Shown here: piece after piece, positions 26,595 through 35,310 of the stretch | How the letters are laid out: the number at the start of each line of letters is the position of its first letter | Position numbering within the stretch: position 1 is the first letter of the stretch | Origin: Ciceribacter thiooxidans | GTDB taxonomy: Bacteria; Pseudomonadota; Alphaproteobacteria; Rhizobiales; Rhizobiaceae | Length of the DNA stretch: 64,000 bases | Assembly (NCBI RefSeq): GCF_014126615.1 | Contig: NZ_CP059896.1 | Span: forward strand, 2,986,501 to 3,050,500 | Reading direction: 5' to 3' | The notes under the pieces: model-generated | What the model was told of the DNA's origin: nothing | The model's input: only the letters and a program-made list of their open reading frames with translations | Databases searched by the model: none | Position numbers and translations under genes: made by a program

Positions 26595-26929
26595 GCCGCC
26601 ACGCCGCTTTCGACCGTTACGTCGACCCACGTCCGGTCCGATGTCTCGATGACCGACCGCACGGCGTAGACAAAGCCGGTGCGCAGATCGCGCATCCGCC
26701 AGTCGGTCGCAATCCGCCTCGTCTTCGACGAGGCACGAACACGCACGACGACCGGTTGCCGCCCTTCGAGCCGGGAGGCGATCACCGTCTCTCCACCGCG
26801 AAGCGGTGTGAACGAGGCCCGGCAAGGAAACTGCTCGACGAAGTCAGACCGCTCATTGCCGTGGCCGTCGTCGACGGCGGCGCGGGCATCGAACGCCACC
26901 CGCTCGCGGAGATCCCCGGCGCCGGTCAT
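26591..26929 (-). CDS. Head closure protein (SPP1 gp16-like)
   Basis: This 112-residue protein contains DLRERVAFDARAAVDDGHGN, RASFTPLRGGETVIASRLEG and the C-terminal W-x-D-V-T-V-E-S segment. This is the standard sequence pattern of phage head-tail adaptors. It seals the connector after packaging. It lies in the usual place between connector and neck genes. Confidence 0.88.
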   Translation of the reverse strand: MTGAGDLRERVAFDARAAVDDGHGNERSDFVEQFPCRASFTPLRGGETVIASRLEGRQPVVVRVRASSKTRRIATDWRMRDLRTGFVYAVRSVIETSDRTWVDVTVESGVAA

Positions 26930-26932
26930 GGC

Positions 26933-27286
26933 TTACTGGATCCGCGCGGCCGCAACCGAGAGCGAGGTCACAGCGTCATAGGTCAGCGCCACCTTGTTGC
27001 TGTCGGCGCTGTTGCGGAACGCGACGGGCAGCGGCGGAATGATCGCGGTCGCACCGGCGGCGACGGATAGCACGATATTGGAGCGCGTGAGTTCCCCGTA
27101 GCGGGAGTCCGCGATCGTGGTGTAGGCGGCGGTCACCGTCACCTGCTTTGCCGAGACGTCATCGTTCTTGATGACGACGAAGGCGCGACTGTCCCACACG
27201 AACTTGTCGCCGCCGGCCGCAGCCGCGGCAAAGGTGATCGCACCGCCGTCCTCGTCGGACAGATTCTGGATGCTGAGGTCTGCCAT
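26933..27286 (-). CDS. Hypothetical head-region protein
   Basis: This 117-residue beta-rich protein contains FVWDSRAFVVIKNDDVSAK and VAAGATAIIPPLPVAF, which resembles small head-decoration or fibre proteins seen in similar phages between connector and closure genes. No defined domain was recognised. It is co-directional and four bases from its neighbour. Confidence 0.6.
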   Translation of the reverse strand: MADLSIQNLSDEDGGAITFAAAAAGGDKFVWDSRAFVVIKNDDVSAKQVTVTAAYTTIADSRYGELTRSNIVLSVAAGATAIIPPLPVAFRNSADSNKVALTYDAVTSLSVAAARIQ

Positions 27287-27309
27287 GTTCTTGTCTCCTG
27301 TTGCGGGAA

Positions 27310-27897
27310 CTAGACGCCGACGCGCCGGAACGGTGCGATCAGTGCCGACACACCGAAGGGAATTTCCGATTGCGGCCCCTCGGCCGAAGCCTCGCGGTTG
27401 TTGTACCAGTGCGCGACCATGAGCAGGATCGCCGTGCGGATTGCCGGCGGCACGTCGGTGGCCGCCGCGCCATATCCGGCCGTGAACTCGACCCGCACAC
27501 CGTCGCTGCGGTCGTCGTAGACGCTCGGAAAGGTGAAGCTGTCGCCGAAACGAACGACAGTCCCTCGCTCGTCTTCAATGCTGGTGAAAAGCGAGGCAGA
27601 CACGGTCTGCTCCACATTGTCGCTGTCGAAATACTTGACCGTGGCGGCAGAGACGTCGGGAAGCGGCAACCGCATGAACCGGCATGCCGGCCAGTCGCCG
27701 AAACTGATCCGCCAGTCCTGGTCGATCAGGCACCGCCCAAGCACACCGGACCATCCGTCCAGATGCGAAACGGCTGCGTCGATCAATGCCAAGATGACGG
27801 CATCGTCGTCATCGCTGTCGACCCGGCAATGCGCGCGGGCCTCGTCGATCGATACCGGGCTCACGGCAGGAGGCGTGATACGGACTGGGCGGAGCAT
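27310..27897 (-). CDS. Head-tail connector protein (gp6-like)
   Basis: This 195-residue protein contains the gp6-like adaptor N-terminus (VSPVSIDEARAHCRVDSDDD, AVILALIDAAVSHLDGW) and the C-terminal PPAIRTAILLMVAHWYNNRE segment typical of phiE125 gp8/HK97 gp6 connectors. It forms the ring under the portal. The Ala/Leu-rich helices and spacing match the family. Confidence 0.88.
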   Translation of the reverse strand: MLRPVRITPPAVSPVSIDEARAHCRVDSDDDDAVILALIDAAVSHLDGWSGVLGRCLIDQDWRISFGDWPACRFMRLPLPDVSAATVKYFDSDNVEQTVSASLFTSIEDERGTVVRFGDSFTFPSVYDDRSDGVRVEFTAGYGAAATDVPPAIRTAILLMVAHWYNNREASAEGPQSEIPFGVSALIAPFRRVGV

Positions 27898-27912
27898 GGG
27901 CGGCCTTCGCTC

Positions 27913-28194
27913 TTACTGGTCGATGCTTTTGCCATCGCCTTCGGCGGCGTTCTTTTCCGCCTCGGTCGTGGCCGTCTTTTCGGCGGCTTGCTGATCGGCC
28001 TTGGCCTCGGCCGCGGCATCTTTCGCCGCTTTCTCTGACGCGATCTCGGCATTGTCCCGGTGCGGCTTCGCCCATTTCTCCCGAACGGCGACTTCGGCGA
28101 GATCGCCGTCGATGATTTCGCCGACGGTGATGGTGCGCGTCATCGCTTCCTTGTCCGGGCGGCCCGGAAATGCTTTCACGACCTTCGCTTTCAT
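27913..28194 (-). CDS. Hypothetical small phage protein with Ala/Glu/Lys-rich tail
   Basis: This 93-residue protein has a short N-terminal domain (MKAKVVKAFPGRPD, then ITVGEIIDGDLAEVAVREKW) and a C-terminal half made almost only of Ala, Glu, Lys and Asp. Small proteins with this start occur between capsid and connector genes in many proteobacterial phages. Function unknown; a scaffold or head role is possible. Confidence 0.65.
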   Translation of the reverse strand: MKAKVVKAFPGRPDKEAMTRTITVGEIIDGDLAEVAVREKWAKPHRDNAEIASEKAAKDAAAEAKADQQAAEKTATTEAEKNAAEGDGKSIDQ

Positions 28195-28245
28195 GGCTGG
28201 ATTCTCCTTTGAGTGGACGGGGCGGTCACCCGCCCCGTAACGGTA

Positions 28246-28686
28246 TTACGCCTGGTCGGCTTCGGGCTGGTTGTAACCCTGCCCCTTGACCACGAGGCCA
28301 GCGATCGGCGTTCCGGCCGCATGGGTTCCGGAGAAGTCGGCGAGGATCTTGAGATAGCGCTTGCCGCCGACATAACCGAAGCGATAGGCCGCCGCCGCGG
28401 CATGGGCCGCGGTCAATGCCTTGATGATCCCGCCGCTGCCAACGGCGGCAACACCGAGGATGTCCTTCGCCTCGACGGCGGTATAGGTGGAATCGTCGTC
28501 CGAATGCGTGACCTTGAACTCGATCTTGTTGGTCGTGTCGAAGGTGATCCCGCCGACGCCGATTGCCAGCAGGATCTCCGCGGCATTGTAGCCCTGCAGG
28601 TCGATGGCCGTGGGTGTGTTGTCCGCCGAGAGCACCGCTGCACCGATGGCCGAAACCACCGTGAAATCCGAGTGAATATCCTTCAT
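28246..28686 (-). CDS. Hypothetical capsid-associated protein
   Basis: This 146-residue protein starts MKDIHSDFTVVSAIGAAVLS, with AAGGAA eight bases upstream. It is beta-rich, ending GYNQPEADQA, and directly follows the major capsid gene. It is plausibly a head decoration protein, inferred from position and size only. A longer frame to 28758 lacks a ribosome site. Confidence 0.65.
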   Translation of the reverse strand: MKDIHSDFTVVSAIGAAVLSADNTPTAIDLQGYNAAEILLAIGVGGITFDTTNKIEFKVTHSDDDSTYTAVEAKDILGVAAVGSGGIIKALTAAHAAAAAYRFGYVGGKRYLKILADFSGTHAAGTPIAGLVVKGQGYNQPEADQA

Positions 28687-28759
28687 CTCGCTATTCCTTC
28701 TGTGAAGATTGAGGTTGACGGCGGCGCTCGCCGCCGCCGTCTGGCGTCGTGGCTGCACG

Positions 28760-30175
28760 TTACGTCGAGCACTTCAGGAGCTTGATCGCCTCGAAGTTCT
28801 GCACGCCGCCGCCCACGCGCTTCGTCGTGTAGAAGTGCACGTACGGCTTGTTGGTATAGGGGTCGCGCAGGACGCGGATGCCGAACCGATCGATGATCAG
28901 GTACCCGCGCTGGAAATTACCGAAAGCGACCGGGAAGGCATTCGCGCCGAGTGCCGGCATGTTGTCATCGGTCGCGACCGGCTTTCCGAGGATGGTGGCG
29001 ACGTTCGCCGGGCCGCTCGGAGGCGCCCAGAGATAGTTGCCCTGTCCGTCCTTGAACTTGCGGACCGTTTCCATGACGGCATCCGACGTCAGCCAGGACG
29101 CACCATTCCGGTAGCCCTCTTTCAGGCTGTAGAAAAGCGAGATCAGTGCATCGGCAGGATTGGTCGCCGCAAAATCGGCGGCGGCACCAGTAGCGGTAAA
29201 ACCGATCTTGCCCCAGGCATAGGATGCATTGGCGACCGTGTCGTAGGCAAGAATGCCGCGGGGTTTCATCACGCCGTTACCGCTGATGAAGGCAGCACCT
29301 TCCTGTTCGGCAAACGTGATCGAAACCTCGTTTGCCAGCCAGGCCGCGATATCGACGCGGGCGTCGTCGAGCAGAGTCTGCGTTGCGGCGGGGTTCGCGT
29401 AGATTTCCGCCGTGTTGAAAACCAGCTCGCGCAAGGTCGGTGTCGCAGTCTCCGGCCGTGCATCCTTCTCGCCGACCCATCCGGCATCCGCGCCGCCCAT
29501 ATTGACGAGCTTCTTGTAGGTGTCGGTGGAAATGGTCATGGCGGTGGCGATGCTGCGCATTGCCGACACGGTGCCGACGACACGGTCGATCGTGTTCGAC
29601 ATCTCCTCCGGAACCACGTAGCCGCCGTCCGGATCGGAAAGAGTCGAGAGCGATGCCTTGACCTCGAGGTCGCGGATATCGGCATCAACCGCACGATCTC
29701 CCTTGCGGAACCACTTGTTGAAAGTGGCCGCGTGCTCTGCCTTGGCTGGGTCGACAGCATCGCCGGATCCGCCGCCGATCTTGATGGCGGCGAGGGTCGC
29801 ATTCACATCGTCGAGTGCCTTCTGGAGCTTCGTCACCTCAGAATTGATGCGATCGACCTTTTCCGTCTGAACGACGTCCGCCAGTTTTGCATTGATGCCT
29901 TTCAGCTCCGCATCACGCTCGGCCTTGAAAGCCTCGAACGTCTGCTTGAGTTCGGCAAGGATAGCCGCGGCGTTGCTGCTGTCGGCGCGGACGCCCGTGA
30001 GGCCACGAGCCCGGTGATTGAGCGCAGGCGCCATCGTCATTGCGAGCGACGTGCCGAGGGCATGGGGAGTGTGCACGAGGGCGGTGAAATCGACGGCGCC
30101 GGACACGGTAAACGCGATGAAGGCGCAGGCGATCGCTGCGACACAGAGTGTCGCGATGAATTTTCCGGTTTTCAT
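28760..30175 (-). CDS. Major capsid protein, HK97 fold
   Basis: This 471-residue protein has a coiled-coil delta domain (about 65-130, ILAELKQTFEAFKAERDAEL) and then the HK97 shell domain from about residue 170 (SDPDGGYVVPEEMSNTIDRV, RSIATAMTISTDTYKKLVN, GFTATGAA, PVAFGNFQRGYLIIDRFGIR). The protease gene lies just upstream, so the delta domain should be cleaved off. Unusually, the first 30 residues include a 20-residue hydrophobic stretch (FIATLCVAAIACAFIAFTVS). The start at 30175 has GAGG nine bases upstream. Confidence 0.93.
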   Translation of the reverse strand: MKTGKFIATLCVAAIACAFIAFTVSGAVDFTALVHTPHALGTSLAMTMAPALNHRARGLTGVRADSSNAAAILAELKQTFEAFKAERDAELKGINAKLADVVQTEKVDRINSEVTKLQKALDDVNATLAAIKIGGGSGDAVDPAKAEHAATFNKWFRKGDRAVDADIRDLEVKASLSTLSDPDGGYVVPEEMSNTIDRVVGTVSAMRSIATAMTISTDTYKKLVNMGGADAGWVGEKDARPETATPTLRELVFNTAEIYANPAATQTLLDDARVDIAAWLANEVSITFAEQEGAAFISGNGVMKPRGILAYDTVANASYAWGKIGFTATGAAADFAATNPADALISLFYSLKEGYRNGASWLTSDAVMETVRKFKDGQGNYLWAPPSGPANVATILGKPVATDDNMPALGANAFPVAFGNFQRGYLIIDRFGIRVLRDPYTNKPYVHFYTTKRVGGGVQNFEAIKLLKCST

Positions 30176-30185
30176 TTGAGTATCC

Positions 30186-31043
30186 TCAGGTTCGGATCGT
30201 TTCGATCAGCTGCCGGATGGCAGCCAGGTCTATGCCTGCATCGCGCGCGGCGGAGTGGCGGCTTGCATCTCGCGGGGCCGCGGATGCTCCGATCTCGGAC
30301 AGGAGCTCGGAGCGTTTGTCTCGGGTAAAGCCGGCTCTCGCTAGCGCGGCCTCTGTCTGGCGGCGGGCCATCAGCCCGCGATCCATGTTCTTGGTGTTGG
30401 CCGAAGAAGAACTGTCGATGGCATTGTCGACGGTATCGGCGAAGCCCTTCTCGACGGCTTCGGACGGTCCCATGAAGGTTTCCGCGTCCATGAGCTTTTC
30501 GATATCCTTGCGCTTCATGCCGGTGCGCGCTTCGTAGATATCGGCGATCGCACTGTCGAATCCGTCGAAGAGCGATGCTGCCTCGCGCATGTCGTGCCGG
30601 TTTCCGACGACGACACCCCAGGCATTGTGCACCATCATGAAGGTACCGAGACCCATGCGGATTTCGTCGCCGGCCATGGCGATGATGGATGCCGCCGAGG
30701 CCGCCCAGCCAAGCACTTCGACGGTCACCTTGGCAGGATGATTGCGGAGCAGGTTGTAGATCGCGATCCCCTCGAACATGTCACCGCCGGGAGAGTTGAT
30801 CTTGACCGTCACGTCCTTGCTGCCGATCGAGCGCAATGCCGCCGACACGCGTTTGGCGGTGACGCCGCCGCCGGTCCACCAATCCTCACCGATCACCTCG
30901 AACATGGTGATCGTATTGTCGGACTCTTCGCCGGCGGCCATGGGTACCTCTGCCCATTTTGCGAGCACATCCGACGGGGCGTCCCACTGAAAATTCTGCG
31001 GGCGCTGGAATGTCTTTGCCTCGGGCAACTGTCGCAAACTCAT
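30186..31043 (-). CDS. Head maturation protease, ClpP/S14-like
   Basis: This 285-residue serine protease cleaves the capsid delta domain. The ClpP-like core (about 45-215) has KINSPGGDMFEGIAIYNLL, the nucleophile region GWAASAASIIAMAGDEI, FMMVHNAWGVV with the catalytic His, and a downstream Asp/Glu-rich IYEARTGMKRKDI. GPSEAVEKGFAD closes the domain. It sits between portal and capsid genes, as in HK97-type phages. Confidence 0.9.
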   Translation of the reverse strand: MSLRQLPEAKTFQRPQNFQWDAPSDVLAKWAEVPMAAGEESDNTITMFEVIGEDWWTGGGVTAKRVSAALRSIGSKDVTVKINSPGGDMFEGIAIYNLLRNHPAKVTVEVLGWAASAASIIAMAGDEIRMGLGTFMMVHNAWGVVVGNRHDMREAASLFDGFDSAIADIYEARTGMKRKDIEKLMDAETFMGPSEAVEKGFADTVDNAIDSSSSANTKNMDRGLMARRQTEAALARAGFTRDKRSELLSEIGASAAPRDASRHSAARDAGIDLAAIRQLIETIRT

Positions 31044-31115
31044 TTTCTGGAACCTCCCGCAGGGCGGCTGATCATCGCGCCGCTTTTCAGCAATCCGGCA
31101 GGCCGGGGAACCGGC

Positions 31116-32393
31116 CTAACGGCTTTCAGGGTCTTGGGCTGGCTCATTGCCGCCACCATCACTCTTGCCGCCGGCGGTATTCGGCGGCGGGTAGAAAACA
31201 TCTCCACCTTCCCTCGGGTTCATGTCTTCGAGCGCGCGGATTTCGTTCGGGCTCGAAACGCCCCACTGCAGGGCTTTTACGTGCGCTTCCCATCTGGCCT
31301 TGATGTCGGCGCGCACCAGTGCAGCCCTGTTGAACTTTGCGTACAGATTGCTCTCTTCCGGAATGAGGTCCCTGTTTATCGTCTCTTCCCATGTCGTCAG
31401 GTCATCCTCGGCGCTGAAGGTCAGAAACCCCTGTGTCTGCACTTCGATGCCGGTCCCCCAGGAAGATGATTTTTCGGTGTCGCCGATCATGTGTGGCGGC
31501 ACGCCGAAGAACATGGAGATATCGGTGCGTGAGAATTTCCGGCTTTCGATCCATTGAGCATCCTCGGATGTCATCGAAAGCTGCTCGGTCGACATTCCCT
31601 CTTCGAGGATCAGCGCCTTGCCTTCGCTCTCCCCGCCGGCTCGATAGTTGTCCAGACTGGCGCGGAGGAATTCGACGCCCTCCGGTCCGAGTTTGTTCGG
31701 GTGCTTCAGCACGACGCTCGGGCGCGCGCCGTTCTTGAAGACGGAAGCGCCGTAATTGTCCATGGACATCGAGAGTCCGATGGTCTCGCGAGCATATGTG
31801 ATCACGGACACACCGACCACACCGTCGAGCGTCAATCCGACGAGGTGGAAAACCTCGCTTTGCGCGAGCGTGATCTGTTTTCCATCCTTGCGCGTATAAG
31901 TATAGCTGATCGACAGGTCGTCGTTCTGGCGGGGCTTGACCCTGTCGGGGTGCATGGGAATCAGTTCGATCACGCTTTGGCGCGACTTCACGATCATTGC
32001 ATAGGCATTGCCGCGCAACAGGAGATGCGCCTGCATCATCCGCTTGAACTGGGCAGGCGTCTGCCATCGGTTCGGACGGCGCCGGAAGATCTTCCAAAGC
32101 GGGTCGTCCGACGCATCCTCGCGCGTCCGTTCGTCGATCCGCCGCTTGATGTGCAGCGGCATGTTGGCGACGACGCCGGAGCGGATCCGGACACATGCGT
32201 AGACTGCGGCAACGCGCATTGCCCGATCCGGTGTAACCGCGAGCCCGGCTCCGGTCATGGAGCCGCCGCGCATGGCCGCCTCCAGTTCCTGTGGCGTCGA
32301 GATGACGACGCCGCCGCCCTTGTCCTGATAAGCAGCTTGCGGCTGCACGGCCGGTGCATCCGCCCTGCCGAACAATTTTGACCAAAATGCCAC
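31116..32393 (-). CDS. Portal protein, HK97 family
   Basis: This 425-residue protein forms the dodecameric DNA gate. Family marks include AVYACVRIRSGVVANMPLHI, RWQTPAQFKRMMQAHLLLRG, YAMIVKSRQSVIELIPMHPD and DISMFFGVPPHMIGDTEKSS, followed by ETINRDLIPEESNLYAKFN. It ends in a disordered Pro/Gly-rich tail. It lies 13 bases after the terminase large subunit gene. Confidence 0.95.
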   Translation of the reverse strand: MAFWSKLFGRADAPAVQPQAAYQDKGGGVVISTPQELEAAMRGGSMTGAGLAVTPDRAMRVAAVYACVRIRSGVVANMPLHIKRRIDERTREDASDDPLWKIFRRRPNRWQTPAQFKRMMQAHLLLRGNAYAMIVKSRQSVIELIPMHPDRVKPRQNDDLSISYTYTRKDGKQITLAQSEVFHLVGLTLDGVVGVSVITYARETIGLSMSMDNYGASVFKNGARPSVVLKHPNKLGPEGVEFLRASLDNYRAGGESEGKALILEEGMSTEQLSMTSEDAQWIESRKFSRTDISMFFGVPPHMIGDTEKSSSWGTGIEVQTQGFLTFSAEDDLTTWEETINRDLIPEESNLYAKFNRAALVRADIKARWEAHVKALQWGVSSPNEIRALEDMNPREGGDVFYPPPNTAGGKSDGGGNEPAQDPESR

Positions 32394-32406
32394 GGCCGCT
32401 CCTAAT

Positions 32407-34110
32407 TCACATCACGAGAAGACCGCGATCGCGGTAAACCGAAAGCCCATTGGCCTCGGGATTAAGAAACATCAGCATCGCCGCGTTGAAAGTTGCCATC
32501 AGCGGGTCGATCTTCGACGCGCCGGCCGCCTGCTTCGTGACGATGTAGTTTGAGCCCTTGAGCTCTGTCTTCGCATTGCCGACAGCCCATGCCATCAGCG
32601 GCTGGCCGCAATGGCGCATGGTTCTGTCCTTCAGTTTGCGCGGCAGCGTCGTGACTGCCGACTGGAGCTTCCATCCCTGGCCAACGGCCATTGTAAGCTC
32701 ACCTGCCATGCCTCGCTCTGCAAGTGCGTCCAGCAGGCTCGCGATCCCGAATGCATCTAGGCCGATACCGGCGCGCTCGGGCAGGAGGCCCGCCAGATGC
32801 AGCCGCTCGCAGATATCCACGATTTCGGCGATGTCCTGATCGGGATCTTCACAGACGACCAGGTCGCCATCCTTTTCGAAGTCGCGCAGGCGAGGCGCGA
32901 TTTCCTTGCGCCGTTCAAAGACATCCGGATAGGCCCAGGCACGAACCCAGTGAAGCCATACCCGTGTCTTGGCATGACGGCCTATGACAGACGCCGCCAT
33001 CAAGTCGTCGAGCCCGCCGCCGTCGATCCCCACCACGCACACATCGCACTCGGCAATGATGTGATCGAGCGTGAGTTCCTTGTCGCCAGCCCCCTCCCAG
33101 TAGGCGGCGCCGGCCCATCGATCGGCATGCAGACCGAGACCGATCTCGACGTTGAAGTGCTGCGAAGCGATCAGCGCCAGCTTTTCCGGACCTTCGCGCT
33201 CGGCTGTCGCTATCTCTCCGGCGAGATAGTCCTCATTGACCGAGCGGTTGAGGTTCGGATTGACCAGACCCCACGTTTCGCGCCGCTTCCATCCACCGTT
33301 TACCGCATCTTCCGGCGGCAGCTCGTAAAGGACGGCGAGCATCGGAAAATCGAAGAGCCCGTCGCGAACGTCGCGAGCCTTCTGGAGTTCCGCCTTGAAC
33401 ACGCCTGCCGGCGGCGTCTTCGACTGCGTCGTGATCTGGAGCAGGAACCCGTCAGGGCGGGCTGCAAGCGAACCACGGATTTCGACGAAGATATCGGCGG
33501 CCTTGGCGATCGTTGCGAAGACATGCGTCTCGTCGATCAGGATGTAGGTCGCCTTCGATCCGGTGATGACGTCAGCCGCAGCGGCCTTGACGACGATGAC
33601 CGCAAGCGTGTTCAGGTGCGTGATCTTCTTCAGGTGATCCTGAAGATGAAAAAGCTTCGATAGTTCGTCGTCCAACCGGATGATACCGGCCGCTTGCTTG
33701 AAGGAAATATCCGCGATCTGCTTCGTCGGAGCGATTAGCAGCAATTCCGCTTCCGGTCGTTCGTTCAGGATGGCCGCAGTAACGATGATGGCCGCGGCAA
33801 TCGACGACTTCCCGTTCTTCTTCGGCACCAGCAGGAAGAACTCCCGCAGTGCCCGGCGTTTCGTCTCCGGATCATAGCTGCCGAAGACGACGCGAACGAA
33901 ATCGAAGACCCAGTCGTCGCAAACCTCTCCGTAGGTCGGGTTTCCGATGATGTCCGGAACCCGCAGCCGCTTGAAGATGCGGAGTGCCTTTTCGGCAACC
34001 GCATCGTAGAGCGGCAAGTCCGGGACGAGCGGCCGGCGGTTGCGGATTCGCTCCTTCCAATCCGGAACCGCCGTCGACCAGGTCGAAGCCGGCACCCATG
34101 CCGTGTCCAT
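32407..34110 (-). CDS. Terminase large subunit
   Basis: This 567-residue packaging motor has an ATPase domain (about 60-290) with Walker A-like FLLVPKKNGKSS and Walker B ATYILIDETHVFA. A C-terminal RNase H-like nuclease (about 330-530) begins CVVGIDGGGLDDL and includes CEDPDQDIAEI and GIGLDAFGIASLLDAL. The group corresponds to HK97-type phages. The ATG overlaps the small-subunit stop (TGATG). Confidence 0.95.
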   Translation of the reverse strand: MDTAWVPASTWSTAVPDWKERIRNRRPLVPDLPLYDAVAEKALRIFKRLRVPDIIGNPTYGEVCDDWVFDFVRVVFGSYDPETKRRALREFFLLVPKKNGKSSIAAAIIVTAAILNERPEAELLLIAPTKQIADISFKQAAGIIRLDDELSKLFHLQDHLKKITHLNTLAVIVVKAAAADVITGSKATYILIDETHVFATIAKAADIFVEIRGSLAARPDGFLLQITTQSKTPPAGVFKAELQKARDVRDGLFDFPMLAVLYELPPEDAVNGGWKRRETWGLVNPNLNRSVNEDYLAGEIATAEREGPEKLALIASQHFNVEIGLGLHADRWAGAAYWEGAGDKELTLDHIIAECDVCVVGIDGGGLDDLMAASVIGRHAKTRVWLHWVRAWAYPDVFERRKEIAPRLRDFEKDGDLVVCEDPDQDIAEIVDICERLHLAGLLPERAGIGLDAFGIASLLDALAERGMAGELTMAVGQGWKLQSAVTTLPRKLKDRTMRHCGQPLMAWAVGNAKTELKGSNYIVTKQAAGASKIDPLMATFNAAMLMFLNPEANGLSVYRDRGLLVM

Positions 34111-34598
34111 CACTGCACCTTGTGAACGCCGGGCAGCAGGTCATTGCCCCATGTGCTGCCTTCTCCGGCGGTCGCAGCCTCCAGCTTTTGTTTTTCCTTC
34201 TTGCCGAGCTGCTTTTCTTCCTTGTCTTGCTTCCTGTCGCCTTGCGCCTGGCGAAGGCGAGCGTCGATCAGCATCGTGTCCGAGCGTTCCACCATCTTCC
34301 CCAGTTCCTTGAGAGCCGCGACGTTTCCGGCGTTCGCCTGCTCCATGGCGATCTCGAAGCGCCGTGCATCGAACCGATCGCGCATCGCATCGCGCTCCTT
34401 GAGCTCGGCTCTAAAATACCTCTTCACCGTGGCCGCCGAGCGTCCGATCGCGTTGCCGATCCGCTCGTTCGACCATCCGAGCGCCAGCAACAGCTTGACT
34501 TTATTGCGATCTTTTTCCGTCGCCTCATAGGGCGGCCGTCCGCGCTTGCCTTTCCACTCCGGAATCGGCTGCCCGAACAGGTCGAAATTCTCTTCCAT
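34110..34598 (-). CDS. Terminase small subunit
   Basis: This 162-residue DNA-binding packaging protein starts MEENFDLFGQPIPEWKGKRG. A helix-turn-helix follows (about 22-62) with ATEKDRNKVKLLLALGWSNE and IGRSAATVKRYFRAEL. The rest is helical, ending in a Lys/Glu-rich segment. It recognises the packaging site, probably in the 136-base gap upstream (34599-34734). Confidence 0.88.
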   Translation of the reverse strand: MEENFDLFGQPIPEWKGKRGRPPYEATEKDRNKVKLLLALGWSNERIGNAIGRSAATVKRYFRAELKERDAMRDRFDARRFEIAMEQANAGNVAALKELGKMVERSDTMLIDARLRQAQGDRKQDKEEKQLGKKEKQKLEAATAGEGSTWGNDLLPGVHKVQ

Positions 34599-34734
34599 CA
34601 GAAAAAAATCTCCACGTGAGGGGGACGCGGGTCCGGGCGGCGAGGGCTTCCAGACTTTCGACCCACCCCCTCCCCTCGCGTGCTGAGCCTTGTCAGGTAG
34701 TGGTCGACTTGTCACCGCTGCGGCCGTTTGCAGC
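34599..34734. other. Non-coding gap between HNH and terminase genes, candidate packaging (cos) region
   Basis: The 136-base gap holds no gene. It lies between the HNH nuclease and small terminase genes, where cos sites are found in HK97-like phages. No cos sequence can be picked out by eye, so this is positional inference. Confidence 0.35.
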
Positions 34735-35148
34735 CTACCAGCGAGCCTGTGCCCGCTCCTCTTTCTGCTTCAGCTTGTCGTGGCAGGTCTTACAGAGGCA
34801 CTGCAGGTTCTTCTCATCCCAGAACAGCACCTCATCACCGCGATGGGCGATCTTGTGGTCTGCGACGAGAAGCGACGTGTTCGGCTCGATGCGTCCGCAT
34901 CCTGTCATCTGGCAGGTGAACTGATCTCTGATCAGCACCGACATGCGCAGCTTCTGCCATCGAGCAGTCTTGTACCAGCTGCGCCACGTCACAGTCTGGT
35001 CTCGCTCGCGAAGTCGTGCCTTCTCGTCGCCAGGCGCCCGTCCTATACGAGGAGCGATCGTGCCGATGCGTGGCGCCAGCGCCTTCAAGCGTCCCATACC
35101 CTTTAGACACGACAAAGCCCGGCTCATCACCGGGCTCTCATCCGTCAT
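34735..35148 (-). CDS. HNH endonuclease, packaging-associated
   Basis: This 137-residue nuclease has the HNH layout: FTCQMTGC, VADHKIAHRGDEVLFWDEKN (the D-H catalytic pair), LQCLCKTCHDKL, with four zinc-binding cysteines. In cos phages such nucleases sit next to terminase and work with it in packaging. A shorter start at MGRLKALAPR (about 35097) is possible. Confidence 0.88.
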   Translation of the reverse strand: MTDESPVMSRALSCLKGMGRLKALAPRIGTIAPRIGRAPGDEKARLRERDQTVTWRSWYKTARWQKLRMSVLIRDQFTCQMTGCGRIEPNTSLLVADHKIAHRGDEVLFWDEKNLQCLCKTCHDKLKQKEERAQARW

Positions 35149-35310
35149 CAGGTCATAGCTTTCGCACTGGCCCTGAATCGGTGCCTCGCTCGTCGAGGCT
35201 GTCAGGGCTGGGGCTGACCGGCGTACCGACCTCGGGATTGCTCCCCGCTTTCTAGGCGTTCTCAGAGGCTCACTTCAGGATCATCAGCTCATCCAGTGGA
35301 AGAATGACTC
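35149..35310. other. Non-coding gap between NusG-like gene and late operon
   Basis: The 162-base gap lies directly downstream of the NusG-like gene and upstream of the first late gene (HNH). No gene is seen. It is the natural place for a late promoter or an antitermination signal, but no defined box can be named. Confidence 0.35.

Noticed and set aside
28709..30328. 539-codon plus-strand frame
   Set aside because: Antisense of the major capsid gene; no protein features, caused by high GC codon use.
10470..35148. Gene transfer agent cluster instead of a prophage
   Set aside because: Tail genes are GTA-like, but integrase, att sites, CI/Cro switch, replication and lysis genes show a temperate phage.
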